Shown: positions 18,408-27,897, counted from the stretch's first letter. The stretch: DNA of 64,000 nucleotides from Nakamurella sp. PAMC28650 (GCF_014303395.1 NZ_CP060298.1:2809001-2873000); one strand, 5' to 3'. Notes: generated from the sequence alone by a model not told the origin. Program-made: numbers and translations.

Positions 18408-20017
18408 CGGTCGAGGAACAGCCTGACCGCGGCGGCCCGTTCGTCGGCGGGAACCTCGGGGAAACTGCCGTCATTGAGGCAGAAGCAGTCGAAAGACCGC
18501 TGCCGCAGTAGCTTGTCGAGACTGCGCAGTCCTGCGCCGGTCGTGGTGTCGATGTATTCGGCGATCGCCGTCTCGTTGCGCACCGCGCGCCCGGTGAGCA
18601 GTGCGTAGTAGTGGTAGAGCGAATTCGTCACCGATATGTTGGTGCTCGCCCGGAAGGTGCTGGCCATCGTCGACCGGAATTCCTCGGGGAATTCCAGCTC
18701 CATCTCCCGCATCACCGATTTGCGCAGCGGCGCTGCCGCATGTTCCAGATGCCGGGTGGTCAGCTTGCCGAATCGCTGTTGCAGCAGCTGACGATTCACC
18801 CGTGCCGCATTCTCGAAACCGCTTCGTTCCGGGTTGTTGTCCCCGAGGCCGATGCGATTGGGTCCCTCGAGGAATTTGGTGAGCCCGCCCGAGGTGAAGA
18901 AGAGCTCCGGTCGGACCGGCCGGCCGAAGAACATGTCGTCGTTCGAGTAGAGGAAATGCTCGCTCAGGCCAGGGATGTGGTGGAGCTGGCTCTCCACCGC
19001 CATCGAGTTGTGCGTCGGCAGCACCGAGGGGTCGGAGAAGAATTCCTCGCTCCTGACGACCTTCACCTTCGGGTGCTCGTCGAGCCACTGGGGGCACGCC
19101 GAGTCGGTGACGATGAAGATGGTCCGGATCCAGGGCGCGAACAGGTGGACCGATCGCAGGGCGTACTTGAGTTCGTCCAGCTGACGGAAGCGTGCCTCGT
19201 TGTCGTCGCCCTCGCCGACCACGTAGCTGGACATCCGCTTGGCTCGCGCCTTCTGCCACTCGAGGGAGCCGGCATCGACCCAGGAGAAGACGATGTCGAT
19301 GTCGAAGGTGATGTCGTCGCTGAAGTCGGCGAACATGTGCTCGAAGGTCGGCCAGACCCGCCCGTATCGTTCGACCGTGGTTCTGACCAGGGTCTCGTGG
19401 ATCCATTCGCGCCTGGTCAGCCGGTTCTCGGTGGGCGGCTTGGAACGACCGTGCCGGAAGCTCCACAGCTCGAGCTGGACGCCCGTGTCCGACCCGAACC
19501 GCAGCCCACCGCGCAGTTCGATCCGCGGCCGGAACAGCCGGAAGACCCTGGCCTTGGGATTCTCCGAAAGAGTGCCGCCGGCCACGAGCACGGCTGCGCC
19601 CTTCCGGTGGCCGATGGGCTTGGAGTACAGCGGCTCGCGGTTCGACTCGGCCTGCAGGGCCAGCGCCAGCCGGTGGCGTTCGCGCCTGTCGACGGCCAGC
19701 ACCGGGCGGTCGTCGGACCCGCGCACCAGCAGGTACGCGATGTCGGCCCGATCCAGCGCGTCACTGACGAACAGCAGGTCGGCGATCATCGCCTCGCTCG
19801 GGGTGAGGGTGGAGTTCACCAGTGAGAACCGTCCGTCGACGAGCACGACGTCCTCTCTGGCCAGCAACTGCGGCCAGGCGTCGACGTGGGCGTGCGGTCG
19901 GTTCAGGTCAGCGGTGATCAGAACTCCCGGGGTGTCGTACTTCGCGGTCGGTTCGGCGGGGGCGAGCTTTACCTCATCATGACCTGTCCATGTTTCGGCT
20001 GGTACCAAATCAGACAT
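18329..20017 (-). CDS. Stealth family sugar-phosphate transferase
   Basis: Stealth proteins transfer sugar-1-phosphate units to build phosphate-linked glycans, such as capsular polymers. The 562-aa product has Stealth conserved regions: CR1 [17 protein letters not shown] (about residue 239), CR2 with [25 protein letters not shown] (about 275), then [13 protein letters not shown] (about 345) and a C-terminal CR3/CR4 region with [10 protein letters not shown] and FCLNDG. The N-terminal about 200 residues are less conserved. The start ATG ([10 protein letters not shown]) was chosen because sequence before it is low-complexity and crosses a hairpin. Its 3' end runs 79 bp into the convergent phosphoesterase gene. 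The acceptor glycan is unknown. Confidence 0.85.
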   Translation of the reverse strand: MSDLVPAETWTGHDEVKLAPAEPTAKYDTPGVLITADLNRPHAHVDAWPQLLAREDVVLVDGRFSLVNSTLTPSEAMIADLLFVSDALDRADIAYLLVRGSDDRPVLAVDRRERHRLALALQAESNREPLYSKPIGHRKGAAVLVAGGTLSENPKARVFRLFRPRIELRGGLRFGSDTGVQLELWSFRHGRSKPPTENRLTRREWIHETLVRTTVERYGRVWPTFEHMFADFSDDITFDIDIVFSWVDAGSLEWQKARAKRMSSYVVGEGDDNEARFRQLDELKYALRSVHLFAPWIRTIFIVTDSACPQWLDEHPKVKVVRSEEFFSDPSVLPTHNSMAVESQLHHIPGLSEHFLYSNDDMFFGRPVRPELFFTSGGLTKFLEGPNRIGLGDNNPERSGFENAARVNRQLLQQRFGKLTTRHLEHAAAPLRKSVMREMELEFPEEFRSTMASTFRASTNISVTNSLYHYYALLTGRAVRNETAIAEYIDTTTGAGLRSLDKLLRQRSFDCFCLNDGSFPEVPADERAAAVRLFLDRYFAVPAPWEKAAIDTGASTIPALSS

Positions 20018-20039
20018 GGGTGCTCTCGACCACCCGTTG

Positions 20040-20081
20040 CGTCCTGCAAAGTGACGGCTATCGCCGTCACTTTGCAGGACG
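20040..20081. terminator. Perfect 19-bp inverted repeat, likely terminator or REP-like element
   Basis: CGTCCTGCAAAGTGACGGC and its exact reverse complement flank a TATC loop. The element lies between the sirtuin stop and the downstream Stealth start, both on the minus strand, so it may end the sirtuin transcript. It has no U-tract. The perfect arms are unusually long for a terminator, so a dispersed palindromic repeat is an alternative. Confidence 0.6.
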
Positions 20082-20115
20082 TCAGCGGGGGCGGGGGGAG
20101 CGGAGGGGGCGGGGG

Positions 20116-20994
20116 CTAGGCGCCGAGTTGGTGGGCCAGATCGGTGAGGGTCTGGGAGCAGCCGGCGTCGATCTTGTAGCTGGCCTGGTCGTCGCCCCTG
20201 GTGACACCCCGATTGAAGATGACCACCGGGATCCCGCGCCGTCTGGCGTAGCGGACGAACCGCAGCCCCGACATCACCGTCAGCGAAGAACCGGCCACCA
20301 GCATGCCCTGGGCGGCGTCCACGGCCGAGAAGCAATGCTGGACAGTCGATTTCGGCACGCTGTCGCCGAAGAACACCACGTTGGGCTTCAGCGGCCCGCT
20401 ACAACGGCGGCACGCGGCGACGCGGAACCCGGAGGTGTCGTCGAACTCGACGTCGCCGTCGGGTGCGCTGATCAGGTCGAGTTCGGCGCCGAAGTCGGGA
20501 TTGAGCTGCTCCAGCCGGTGGTGGAGCTCGATCCGGGGGGTGATCTGGTGGCAGTTGAGGCAGATGACCTCGTCGATCCGTCCGTGCAGGTCGACCACCC
20601 GCCGACTGCCCGCCTGCTGGTGCAGACCGTCCACGTTCTGGGTGATCAGCTCGGTCAGGTATCCGGCGCCTTCTAGCGCGGCGATCGCGAAGTGACCGGC
20701 GTTCGGTACCGCCGTACCCATCCTCCGCCAACCCAGATGACTTCTGGCCCAGTACCTCTGCTGTGCCACGGCACCGGACCGGAACTCGCTGATCGTCATC
20801 GGCGCCCGCACCGGGGCTCCAGGACCGCGGTAGTCGGGGATGCCGGAGTCGGTGGACAACCCGGCGCCGGTCAGCGCGACCATGGATCCGGCCGCGACCA
20901 TGTCGACGGCCGCAGCGAACGCACGTTCGTCGAACCCGGCCGTTGAGGTCTGCGGCAGGGCCGGAAGCTGCTCCGGAAGGCGGGTCACAGGCAC
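20116..20994 (-). CDS. NAD-dependent protein deacylase, sirtuin (class II-like)
   Basis: Sirtuins remove acyl groups from lysine using NAD+. The 292-aa product contains TGAGLSTDSGIPDYRG (residues 42-57, NAD binding), TQNVDGLH (118-125), the catalytic His137 in VVDLHG, zinc ligands Cys145/Cys148 and Cys195/Cys198, and VAGSSLTVMSGLRFV near 233. The STDSGIPDYRG wording resembles the SIRT4-like (class II) group, whose members may prefer acyl groups other than acetyl. It is in the same window as the acuC and patA-like genes, about 11 kb away, so lysine acylation control may be shared, but that is inference. Confidence 0.92.
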   Translation of the reverse strand: MPVTRLPEQLPALPQTSTAGFDERAFAAAVDMVAAGSMVALTGAGLSTDSGIPDYRGPGAPVRAPMTISEFRSGAVAQQRYWARSHLGWRRMGTAVPNAGHFAIAALEGAGYLTELITQNVDGLHQQAGSRRVVDLHGRIDEVICLNCHQITPRIELHHRLEQLNPDFGAELDLISAPDGDVEFDDTSGFRVAACRRCSGPLKPNVVFFGDSVPKSTVQHCFSAVDAAQGMLVAGSSLTVMSGLRFVRYARRRGIPVVIFNRGVTRGDDQASYKIDAGCSQTLTDLAHQLGA

Positions 20995-21188
20995 ACATCA
21001 ACGGTACGCGAGCTCCCGCCCCCCGCCCCGTCGAGCGGTGAGGTACAGCGGGCAAATCGGACAGAATTAGCCCATAGATCACCGCTCGATCCGCGGGTGG
21101 GCCAGGACTTTATCGATACTGATTCGCGTTACAACGGACAGGACCAACAGCGAGGGCGCAAGCCGCCGGAGCAGGAAGCAGGCGCACG

Positions 21189-21446
21189 ATGAAGAAGAAC
21201 ATCCACCCCGACTACCACCAGGTCGTCTTCCGGGACTCCAGTACCGGGGACGAGTTCCTGACCCGCTCGACCGCCTCCAGTTCCGCGCGCGTCGAACTCG
21301 CGGACGGCAGCCGCTACCCCTTGATCGTCGCGGACGTCACCAGCGCGTCCCATCCGTTCTGGACGGGCAACGCGCGGATCGTCGACACCCAGGGGCAGAT
21401 CCAGAAGTTCCACCAGCGGTTCGGGCAGCGCGTACGTCAGGGCTGA
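21189..21446 (+). CDS. rpmE2: 50S ribosomal protein L31, type B (zinc-independent)
   Basis: The 85-aa product matches type B L31: [28 protein letters not shown] at the N-terminus and [26 protein letters not shown] at the C-terminus. It contains no cysteine, so it lacks the zinc ribbon of type A L31 and is the C-minus paralogue that replaces it when zinc is scarce in many bacteria. The ATG follows GGAGCAGGAAG. I did not see a convincing Zur box in the 194 bp upstream. A strong hairpin follows the gene, so it is probably monocistronic. Confidence 0.95.
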   Translation: MKKNIHPDYHQVVFRDSSTGDEFLTRSTASSSARVELADGSRYPLIVADVTSASHPFWTGNARIVDTQGQIQKFHQRFGQRVRQG

Positions 21447-21465
21447 TCGACCGTCGGAAGTGTCA

Positions 21466-21495
21466 GGAGCCGGACCGCACCAGCGGTCCGGCTCC
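21466..21495 (+). terminator. Rho-independent-like hairpin after rpmE2
   Basis: A perfect 13-bp stem (GGAGCCGGACCGC pairing with GCGGTCCGGCTCC) closes a four-base ACCA loop 20 bases after the rpmE2 stop. There is no T-run, as is common for actinobacterial hairpin terminators. Confidence 0.75.
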
Positions 21496-21645
21496 GGCGT
21501 ATCAGGACGTCACCGGCCCACGACAGCACGAGCGTCACACCGGGCCCCACACCTCATACCCACACGAAGCCCCGCTCCCGTCGCCCGGCGTCCCACCCCC
21601 CCGCATAGGCTCGGACGATCGATTCGGCAGCAGTGAGGGAGTCAC

Positions 21646-22419
21646 GTGCGTCAGCTCTTCGTCATCGGGATCGGCGCGGGCGATCCCGAACAGGTCACGG
21701 TGCAGGCGATCAACGCCCTGAATCAGGTCGACGTCTTCTTCGTGGCCGACAAGGGCGCCGGCAAGGACGATCTCGTCGCCCTGCGCACCGAGGTCTGCCG
21801 GCGTTACATCACCGGGAAGCCCTACCGCATCGTCGAGGTCGAGGATCCCGAACGGGACCGCAGCACGACGGTCGCGACGACGGACGGCTACCGCACGGCC
21901 GTCGTCGACTGGCACGAGGCCAGGGTGGCAACCTGGGAATCGGTGATGCTGGCCGAACTGGCGCCGGGCGACAACCCGGGGTTCCTGGTGTGGGGCGACC
22001 CGGCCCTCTACGACAGCGTCCTCCGGATCGTCGAACGACTGCAGGCCAGGGGGGCGCTCGAATTCCAGTACCGGGTGATCCCCGGGATCAGCAGCGTCCA
22101 ACAGCTGGCGGCCGCCCATCGGATCGTGCTCAACCGGATCGGCGGACCGATACACATCACCACCGGGCGACGACTCCGGGACGGTCTGCCGGCCGATCAG
22201 CACGACGTGGTGGTGATGCTCGACGGGGAACTGGTCTGCCGGCACTTCACCGAACCGGATCTCGAGATCTACTGGGGCGCCTATCTCGGTACGCCTGACG
22301 AGATCCTGGTCGCCGGGGTGCTCGTCGAGGTGATCGAAGAGATCATCAGGGTGCGGGCGGAGGCCAAGTCGCGCAAGGGTTGGATCATGGACACCTACCT
22401 GATCCGTCGCGGGAGCTGA
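21646..22419 (+). CDS. cobF: precorrin-6A synthase (deacetylating)
   Basis: CobF methylates C1 of precorrin-5 with S-adenosylmethionine and releases acetate in aerobic cobalamin synthesis. The 257-aa product is a SAM tetrapyrrole methylase: VIGIGAGDPEQVTVQAINAL at the N-terminus, GFLVWGDPALYDSVLRIV (about residue 110), YRVIPGISSVQQLAAAH (about 142) and VVMLDGELV (about 190). The GTG start follows GAGGGA and a TAGGCT -10-like element is about 35 bases upstream. No other cob gene is in the window, so the rest of the pathway must lie elsewhere. Confidence 0.92.
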   Translation: MRQLFVIGIGAGDPEQVTVQAINALNQVDVFFVADKGAGKDDLVALRTEVCRRYITGKPYRIVEVEDPERDRSTTVATTDGYRTAVVDWHEARVATWESVMLAELAPGDNPGFLVWGDPALYDSVLRIVERLQARGALEFQYRVIPGISSVQQLAAAHRIVLNRIGGPIHITTGRRLRDGLPADQHDVVVMLDGELVCRHFTEPDLEIYWGAYLGTPDEILVAGVLVEVIEEIIRVRAEAKSRKGWIMDTYLIRRGS

Positions 22420-22446
22420 CCTCACCCGGGCCGGCGTGGTTGATCG

Positions 22447-24024
22447 TCAGACCTTCGGTGCCGGGGACGCACCGCGCAGGCCTGCGTCGCTGATGGTGAA
22501 GAAGGCCAGCACCCCGCCCAGCGCGCAGAGTGCGCCGGCGATCAGCACGGCGCGGTGGAAGCCGATCGAGAGCAGCGCAGGGTCGGCGTAGGCCTGCGGG
22601 GTGATGCCGGCGATCGACGGGAGCACCGCCACCGCGAGCAGGCCGGCGATCCTGGCCACGTCGTTGTTCACCGCGGACGCCACGCCGGTGAGGTGATCGG
22701 GCGCGGCTGCCAGCACCGACGAGGTCAAGGGGGCGACGGTGGCGGACAGTCCGAGCGCGAAGACCAGGACGGCCGGCAGCACCCCGCCGAGGTAGGTGGA
22801 GTGGGCGTCCAGCCGGGCGAACAAGGCGATGCCGGCGCCGGCCACGATCGGGCCGACGGTCATCGGCCAGCGGGGGCCGATCCGTTGGGCCAGCGCACCT
22901 CCTCTGGCCGACAGCGCAAGCATGACGACGGTCAGCGGCAGCAGGGCCGAACCGGCCGCCACGGGCGAGAAACCCGACACCAGTTGCAGTTCCACCGGCA
23001 GCAGGAAGAGTCCACCGGACAGCGCCGCGTAGACCGCGAAGGTGACCAGGTTGGCCGCGGTGAACTGATGCACACCGAACAGACCCAGTGGCAGCAACGG
23101 GTCGGGATGACGGTGTTCGAACAGGACGAACCCGGCCAGCACCACGGCGCCGAGCACGACGGCCGCCACCGTGTACGCAGGCCATCGCTCCGCCGGCCCC
23201 TCGGTCAGCCCGAACACCAGCGCGGCGAGCCCGACCGAGGCCAGCACCGCCCCCACGCAGTCCAGGCGTCCGGTCGCCTCCTGGTCCCGCGTCTCCGGGA
23301 TGAACTTCTGCGAGGTGACCACCACGACGACCGCCAGTGGGACGTTGATCAGGAAGACCAGCCGCCAACCCCACGGCGCGACCCCGACCAGGACACCGCC
23401 GATCACCGGCCCCAGAGCCGTCGCGACGCCACCCAGTCCGGACCAGGCCCCGACTGCGGTGGCGCGGTCCTCCTTGCGGAACACCGACTGGAGGATGGCC
23501 AGCGAGCCCGGAGTCAGCAGCGCCGCCCCGACGCCCTGCAGCGCTCGCACCAGCACCAGCACGGTGGCGTTCGGCGCCGCCCCGCACAACACGGACGCCA
23601 CGGTGAACCACACCACGCCGATGACGTAGATGCGTCGACGGCCGAGGCGGTCGCCCAGCGATCCGCCCAGCAGCAGCAGCCCGGACAGGGCCAACGTGTA
23701 GGCGTTCAGCGTCCACTGGAGGCTGGTCAGACCGGCGTGCAGATCGGTACCGATGCGCGGCAGGGCGACGTTGACCACGGTGCCGTCCAGTTGCGCCAGC
23801 CCGCTGCCGAGCACAGTGGCCAGCAGCACCCACCGGCCCTGCCGGGAGGCATAGGCCAGCGACGGTCCCACCACCGGTAGGCCGCGATCCGGGGCGGCCC
23901 CAAGACTCGGCAAGTCGGCGCCGTCGCGCGTCGAGGACTGGCCGTCCGAACCGTCCGGAATGGGCACGTTGGTCTCCTCGAGCACGGCCGGTGAGCGCTG
24001 TCGATGGCTGGTGAAGCGGTTCAC
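22447..24024 (-). CDS. MFS transporter, DHA2 (EmrB/QacA-like) family
   Basis: A 525-aa membrane protein with about 14 hydrophobic segments after a 65-residue hydrophilic N-terminus. DHA2 drug:H+ antiporter motifs are visible: LAQLDGTVVNVALPRIG in TM1 (motif D1), the A-type loop GGSLGDRLGRRRIYVIGV (about 120), LQGVGAALLTPGSLAIL (motif B/C region, about 160) and GPVIGGVLVG (motif C, about 205). Such proteins usually export toxic compounds or metabolites; the substrate cannot be deduced. No regulator gene is adjacent; it is transcribed away from the Septum_form gene. Confidence 0.9.
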   Translation of the reverse strand: MNRFTSHRQRSPAVLEETNVPIPDGSDGQSSTRDGADLPSLGAAPDRGLPVVGPSLAYASRQGRWVLLATVLGSGLAQLDGTVVNVALPRIGTDLHAGLTSLQWTLNAYTLALSGLLLLGGSLGDRLGRRRIYVIGVVWFTVASVLCGAAPNATVLVLVRALQGVGAALLTPGSLAILQSVFRKEDRATAVGAWSGLGGVATALGPVIGGVLVGVAPWGWRLVFLINVPLAVVVVVTSQKFIPETRDQEATGRLDCVGAVLASVGLAALVFGLTEGPAERWPAYTVAAVVLGAVVLAGFVLFEHRHPDPLLPLGLFGVHQFTAANLVTFAVYAALSGGLFLLPVELQLVSGFSPVAAGSALLPLTVVMLALSARGGALAQRIGPRWPMTVGPIVAGAGIALFARLDAHSTYLGGVLPAVLVFALGLSATVAPLTSSVLAAAPDHLTGVASAVNNDVARIAGLLAVAVLPSIAGITPQAYADPALLSIGFHRAVLIAGALCALGGVLAFFTISDAGLRGASPAPKV

Positions 24025-24127
24025 CGAGCCCCACCCTAATCGGGCGAAGGCCGGCGGGCACAGCGCAGGGCCCGTGAGAGGTTCGCCAACAGACCTCCGT
24101 TGTTCGTGAAGTCATGGCACCCTTGGG

Positions 24128-25003
24128 GTGACTACGACATCCGGGACGGACATGAGCACAGACCGCGACCTCTCGAAGGGATCAGGGACCGAGGGTCCCG
24201 ACGAGTTCGACTCCGTCGTCCTCGATGAGAACTTCATCAAGGGTGGTGTGTCCGAGGCCTCGCTGCGTCGCTACCAGGTGGTTCGCGAACAGAAATGGGA
24301 GCGACCGCCGCGGCCGTCGTCCCCGGCGAACGGGGAGTCATCCGGTCCGGTGGGGGGGCCTGCCGTATCCCGGTCCCCGACGCCGGGTCCGACGGACCAC
24401 AGCTCTCCGACCGCGCATCTCGGGACCGGTGAGAGCTTCTCCGCAAGTGGGTTCGGGAATGGCCGGCCCCGTTCCACCGGACTGCTGGTCGGCGCGGCTG
24501 CACTGGTGGTCGCGCTGGTCGTGTTGACCGGGCTGATCCGCCTCGGACGTGGATCGGCCGGATCCACCGGAACCGGGAACCTTCCGGTGGCCGCGCAGGC
24601 GGGGCCCGGGTCCGGTCAGAACGTCGTGCTCAGCGCGTCCGTGCCGCCGGGCACCTGCTTCAACGTCCCCACCGACAACAGCGCGACCACCACGACCGTC
24701 ACCATCGTCACGTGTTCGGTGGCCCACCAGTACGAGCTGGCCGATCTCCAGCAGGGCACCGGCGGCAACGACCAGTACCCGACGCAGCCGACCTGGACGA
24801 ACGTGGGGAACCAGTGTTCCAGCGATCTGCAGACCTACACCGGCAAATCCTCCAGCAGCTGGCCCGGCAGTCTCTACCCGGCGATCATCCCGCCGACCGA
24901 GACCGGCTGGTCCAAGGGGGACCGGACGATCTACTGCGTCGCCGTGACCCGGCCCTCCGGCACCGGCAGCGTGCGTGGCTCCGCCACCTCCCCGACCGGC
25001 TGA
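24128..25003 (+). CDS. membrane-anchored protein with Septum_form-like extracellular domain
   Basis: The 291-aa product has an acidic cytoplasmic N-terminus with FDSVVLDENFIKGGVSEASLRRY (about residues 28-50), a motif seen in many actinobacterial membrane proteins. A Pro/Ser-rich stretch follows, then one transmembrane helix (about 120-138) and an extracytoplasmic domain with GTCFNVP, TIVTCSVAHQYELADL and GDRTIYCVAV. Paired cysteines and this pattern fit the Septum_form (DUF4190-associated) family, whose function is poorly defined. Both the GTG at 24128 and the ATG eight codons later are possible starts; the latter has GGGACGG upstream. Confidence 0.7.
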   Translation: MTTTSGTDMSTDRDLSKGSGTEGPDEFDSVVLDENFIKGGVSEASLRRYQVVREQKWERPPRPSSPANGESSGPVGGPAVSRSPTPGPTDHSSPTAHLGTGESFSASGFGNGRPRSTGLLVGAAALVVALVVLTGLIRLGRGSAGSTGTGNLPVAAQAGPGSGQNVVLSASVPPGTCFNVPTDNSATTTTVTIVTCSVAHQYELADLQQGTGGNDQYPTQPTWTNVGNQCSSDLQTYTGKSSSSWPGSLYPAIIPPTETGWSKGDRTIYCVAVTRPSGTGSVRGSATSPTG

Positions 25004-25106
25004 GAACGCCGGCCTTGCCGGGCCGTCGACCCCGGACCCGCCCCGGCGTACGCTCGCGCGTCGGAGCCGGATCCCGCTGGCGGTGAAGATTGTGGGGGTT
25101 GTGTCG

Positions 25107-25685
25107 ATGACGGCTGGACGACTGGCTCGTCGACCGCAGCCGGTCCTGGTCGTCATGGGGGTCTCGGGATCGGGGAAGTCGACGGTGGCCGGTGTCCTGG
25201 CCGTCCGGCTGGGTTGGGACCTCGCCGAGGGCGACGACATGCACCCTGCGGCGAACGTCGAGAAGATGCGTCTGGGTCATCCGCTGACCGACGAGGACCG
25301 CTGGCCCTGGCTGGCGACCGTCTCGTCATGGATCGCCGAGCATACGAGGGCCGGGCGACCCGGAATCGTCACCTGCTCGGCACTGAAACGCGTCTACCGA
25401 GATGTGCTGCGCGGCAACGATGTCGTCTTCGTCCACCTGGTCGGATCCAGGGATCGGATCGCGGATCGGATGGCGGCCAGGCAGGGTCATTTCATGCCGA
25501 CCGGCCTGCTGGAGTCGCAGATCGCGACCTTGGAGCCACCCGGGCCGGACGAGAACGTCCTGGTCGTGGATGCCGGACGTACGCCGTCCGAAGAGGCGGC
25601 CGACATCATCTCCCGGCTCGGGCTCGTTCCGGAAGCCGGGTCCTCGGCGCCGACGGCACCGGAGCGGTGGTCAGACCGCGGCTGA
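25107..25685 (+). CDS. gntK: gluconokinase, GntK/IdnK type
   Basis: Gluconokinase phosphorylates D-gluconate to 6-phosphogluconate for the pentose phosphate pathway. The P-loop GVSGSGKS is about 15-20 residues from the start and GDDMHPAANVEKMRLGHPLTDEDRWPWL follows, the signature of the AAA/NMP-kinase-like gluconokinases; TCSALKRVYRDVLRG (about 95) and GHFMPTGLLESQIATLE (about 135) complete it. The ATG giving 192 aa was chosen from family length; longer in-frame starts would run into the preceding gene. The 3' end overlaps the convergent ideR by 15 bp. No gluconate transporter is nearby. Confidence 0.92.
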   Translation: MTAGRLARRPQPVLVVMGVSGSGKSTVAGVLAVRLGWDLAEGDDMHPAANVEKMRLGHPLTDEDRWPWLATVSSWIAEHTRAGRPGIVTCSALKRVYRDVLRGNDVVFVHLVGSRDRIADRMAARQGHFMPTGLLESQIATLEPPGPDENVLVVDAGRTPSEEAADIISRLGLVPEAGSSAPTAPERWSDRG

Positions 25686-26363
25686 CCTGACGTGGATGCC
25701 GTGCGCGACGTCCGCCGGGAGCTCGGTGGTGGTGGCCCCGTCGATCACGAGAAGGGCACTGTCCCTGACGATGAACTCGAGCACCGCGCCGGGCTTGATG
25801 CCGCCCCGTTGCAGGCGGTCCATCACACCGGGCTGGTTCTGCACGATCTCGATGATGCGACGCACCTCGAACTTCCCGCCCTTGGCGGCGGCGGCGTCGG
25901 CACCGATCAGATCGGCATGCGTCTCGGTGACCGCCGGTTGGTCAACGCCCAGCTGATCGAGGCCCGGGATCGGGTTGCCGTAGGGGGAGATCTGCGGGTG
26001 ACCCAGCAACGCGACGAGCCGCTGCTCGACCTCTTCGCTCATCACGTGTTCCCACCGACAGGCTTCGACGTGCACGTCCCGCCAGTCCAGCCCGATCACG
26101 TCCAGCAGCAGGCGTTCGGCCAGGCGATGCTTGCGCATGACCGAGACCGCACGCTCACGGCCGAGATCGGTGAGCTCGAGATGACGATCGTCCGACACCA
26201 TCAGCAGCCCGTCACGCTGCATGCGCGCCACTGTCTGGCTGACCGTCGGTCCGCTCTGGTTCAGCCGCTCCGCGATGCGGGCACGCAGAGGAAAGATGCC
26301 CTCCTCTTCCAGTTCGAAGATGGTGCGGAGGTACATCTCGGTGGTATCGATCAGATCGTTCAC
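25671..26363 (-). CDS. ideR: iron-dependent transcriptional repressor IdeR/DtxR
   Basis: IdeR represses siderophore and iron-uptake genes when bound to Fe2+. From the GTG start (AAGGGG upstream) the protein is 230 aa and its numbering matches DtxR/IdeR exactly: Met10, Cys102, Glu105 and His106 for one metal site and His79, Glu83 and His98 for the other. Residues 1-73 form the winged helix DNA-binding domain (GPTVSQTVARMQRDGLL), 74-140 the dimerisation domain and the rest an SH3-like domain. The perfect register of the ligands decides the start; an upstream ATG would add 25 residues. Whether it is IdeR or an MntR-like manganese sensor is settled for IdeR by Cys102. Confidence 0.95.
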   Translation of the reverse strand: MNDLIDTTEMYLRTIFELEEEGIFPLRARIAERLNQSGPTVSQTVARMQRDGLLMVSDDRHLELTDLGRERAVSVMRKHRLAERLLLDVIGLDWRDVHVEACRWEHVMSEEVEQRLVALLGHPQISPYGNPIPGLDQLGVDQPAVTETHADLIGADAAAAKGGKFEVRRIIEIVQNQPGVMDRLQRGGIKPGAVLEFIVRDSALLVIDGATTTELPADVAHGIHVRSAAV

Positions 26364-26580
26364 GCCGGCGACCCCTTCTACGAAGTCCGAGCTTACCCGG
26401 CCGGGTCGCGTCGCCCCTGCCATGGTCGCCCCGGCCATGACAGATCACTGGGGCGCGAACAGATCTCCCGTCGAAACGAGCGGCTCACCCGCGTGGATAC
26501 GCCGACGGCCGGTCCCCGTAACCTCATCTTGCCCGCGCCCGGACACCCGTCACCGAGCCCCGTCACCCCGGAGGACTTCT

Positions 26581-27477
26581 GTGTCTTCAGCTTCCCCAGC
26601 GCCTCGTTCGTTCATCGGGTGCCATGCGCTGGTCTGGACCGGGACCTTCGACGCCGCCGGTATCCGGTTGTCGGTCGAGAAGACCGCAAGGGCCGGCTTC
26701 GATCTCGTCGAATTCCCCCTGATGGACCCGTTCACCTTCGACACCGCGGTCGCTGCAGCTTCGCTCGCCGAACACGGCCTGTCCGCCAGCGCGAGTCTCG
26801 GCCTGTCACCGGCGACCGACATCAGCAGCGAGGATCCGGAGATCGTCGCGGCCGGCGAGGCACTGCTCATGCGGGCGGTCGAGATCGTCGGGGAACTGGG
26901 CGGCACCCAGCTCTGCGGGGTGATCTACAGCGCGATGAAGAAGTACATGGATCCGGTGACGCCGAAGGGACTGGACAACAGCATCACGACCATCGGACGC
27001 GTGGCCGATCGCGCCGCCGATCTCGGCCTGTCGCTGGCACTGGAGGTCGTCAACCGCTACGAGACCAACATCCTGAACACCGGCCGTCAGGCGCTGGCGT
27101 ACACCGATCGGGTCGCCCGCCCGAATGTGGCCGTCCACCTGGACAGCTACCACATGAACATCGAGGAATCCGACATGTACTCGCCCGTGCTCGACTGCGG
27201 CGACCGCCTCGGCTACGTCCACGTCGGCGAGAGCCACCGCGGGTACCTGGGGACCGGCAACGTCGACTTCGACTCGTATTTCAAAGCTCTGGCCCGGATC
27301 GGATATCAGGGCACCATCGTCTTCGAGTCCTTCTCCTCCGCGGTGGTCGCACCGGATCTGAGCCGGATGCTCGGAATCTGGCGGAACCTCTGGCAGGACA
27401 ACGAAGAACTCGCGAGCAACGCCAACGACTTCATTCGCGGGCACCTCACGGCGGTGAAATCAATCGACCTGCACTGA
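26581..27477 (+). CDS. sugar phosphate isomerase/epimerase, ketose 3-epimerase-like
   Basis: A 298-aa xylose isomerase-like TIM barrel. Motifs match the D-tagatose/D-psicose 3-epimerase group: LALEVVNRYETNILNT with the metal-binding Glu (about residue 155), VHLDSYHMNIEE with Asp and His (about 190), HVGESHRGYLGTG with His and Glu (about 217) and IVFESFSS with the final Glu (about 248). These enzymes invert C3 of ketohexoses with Mn2+ or Co2+. The GTG start has GGAGGA six bases before it. It is divergent from ideR; the 217-bp gap has no other clear feature. Substrate is not determined by sequence. Confidence 0.85.
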   Translation: MSSASPAPRSFIGCHALVWTGTFDAAGIRLSVEKTARAGFDLVEFPLMDPFTFDTAVAAASLAEHGLSASASLGLSPATDISSEDPEIVAAGEALLMRAVEIVGELGGTQLCGVIYSAMKKYMDPVTPKGLDNSITTIGRVADRAADLGLSLALEVVNRYETNILNTGRQALAYTDRVARPNVAVHLDSYHMNIEESDMYSPVLDCGDRLGYVHVGESHRGYLGTGNVDFDSYFKALARIGYQGTIVFESFSSAVVAPDLSRMLGIWRNLWQDNEELASNANDFIRGHLTAVKSIDLH

Positions 27478-27570
27478 GCTGTCTTTTTGGCTGTACCGAG
27501 CAGCCTTTCGCTTGCACCAGGCGACCTTTCGCCCATGACGAACCTCGCTCTATCTGTCCACGAGGTCGCG

Positions 27571-27897
27571 TCAATGGTGCATCTGATTGGGGCGGGGGCG
27601 TTGACTTCTGTCGATCCACGGCGGGGGGATCAGTTCCGGGTGAGCGTCGGCGGCGAATCGGATCACCCATTGCGCTTGGTGGATTTCGTCGTGATGAAAA
27701 CCGCAGAGCAGCACGCCGGTGTGGACGTTCGTCTCCCCCAGATCCCGGACGAACCAATTCACGTGGTGAACATCGCACCAGTTCGCCGGCCGGTCGCAGC
27801 CGGACCAGACGCAGCCCCGGTCGCGGGCGTCGATCGCCTTCCGGAGGGCTCTTGTGACGTTCTCGTGGGTGGTTTGACCCCTGGTTGTGGGCGACAC
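27571..27897 (-). pseudogene. truncated DUF222-type HNH endonuclease, C-terminal part
   Basis: About 108 residues remain with a complete HNH nuclease motif: RKAIDARDRGCVWSGCDRPANWCDVHHVNWF and then VLLCGFHHDEIHQ, with two Cys pairs for zinc. Full-length DUF222-HNH proteins have a DUF222 domain of several hundred residues before this, which is absent. The reading frame breaks off at the left end of the ISL3-type element, so the insertion probably separated or deleted the N-terminal part. Such genes are often multicopy in actinobacteria. A start codon at the listed end is formal only. Confidence 0.8.

Noticed and set aside
18611-19982. Plus-strand open frames opposite the Stealth gene
   Set aside because: Antisense to conserved Stealth regions CR1 and CR2; no recognisable protein.
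20995-21188. Zur box controlling rpmE2
   Set aside because: Expected for type B L31, but no convincing TGAAAATGATTTTCA-like palindrome is present in the upstream region.
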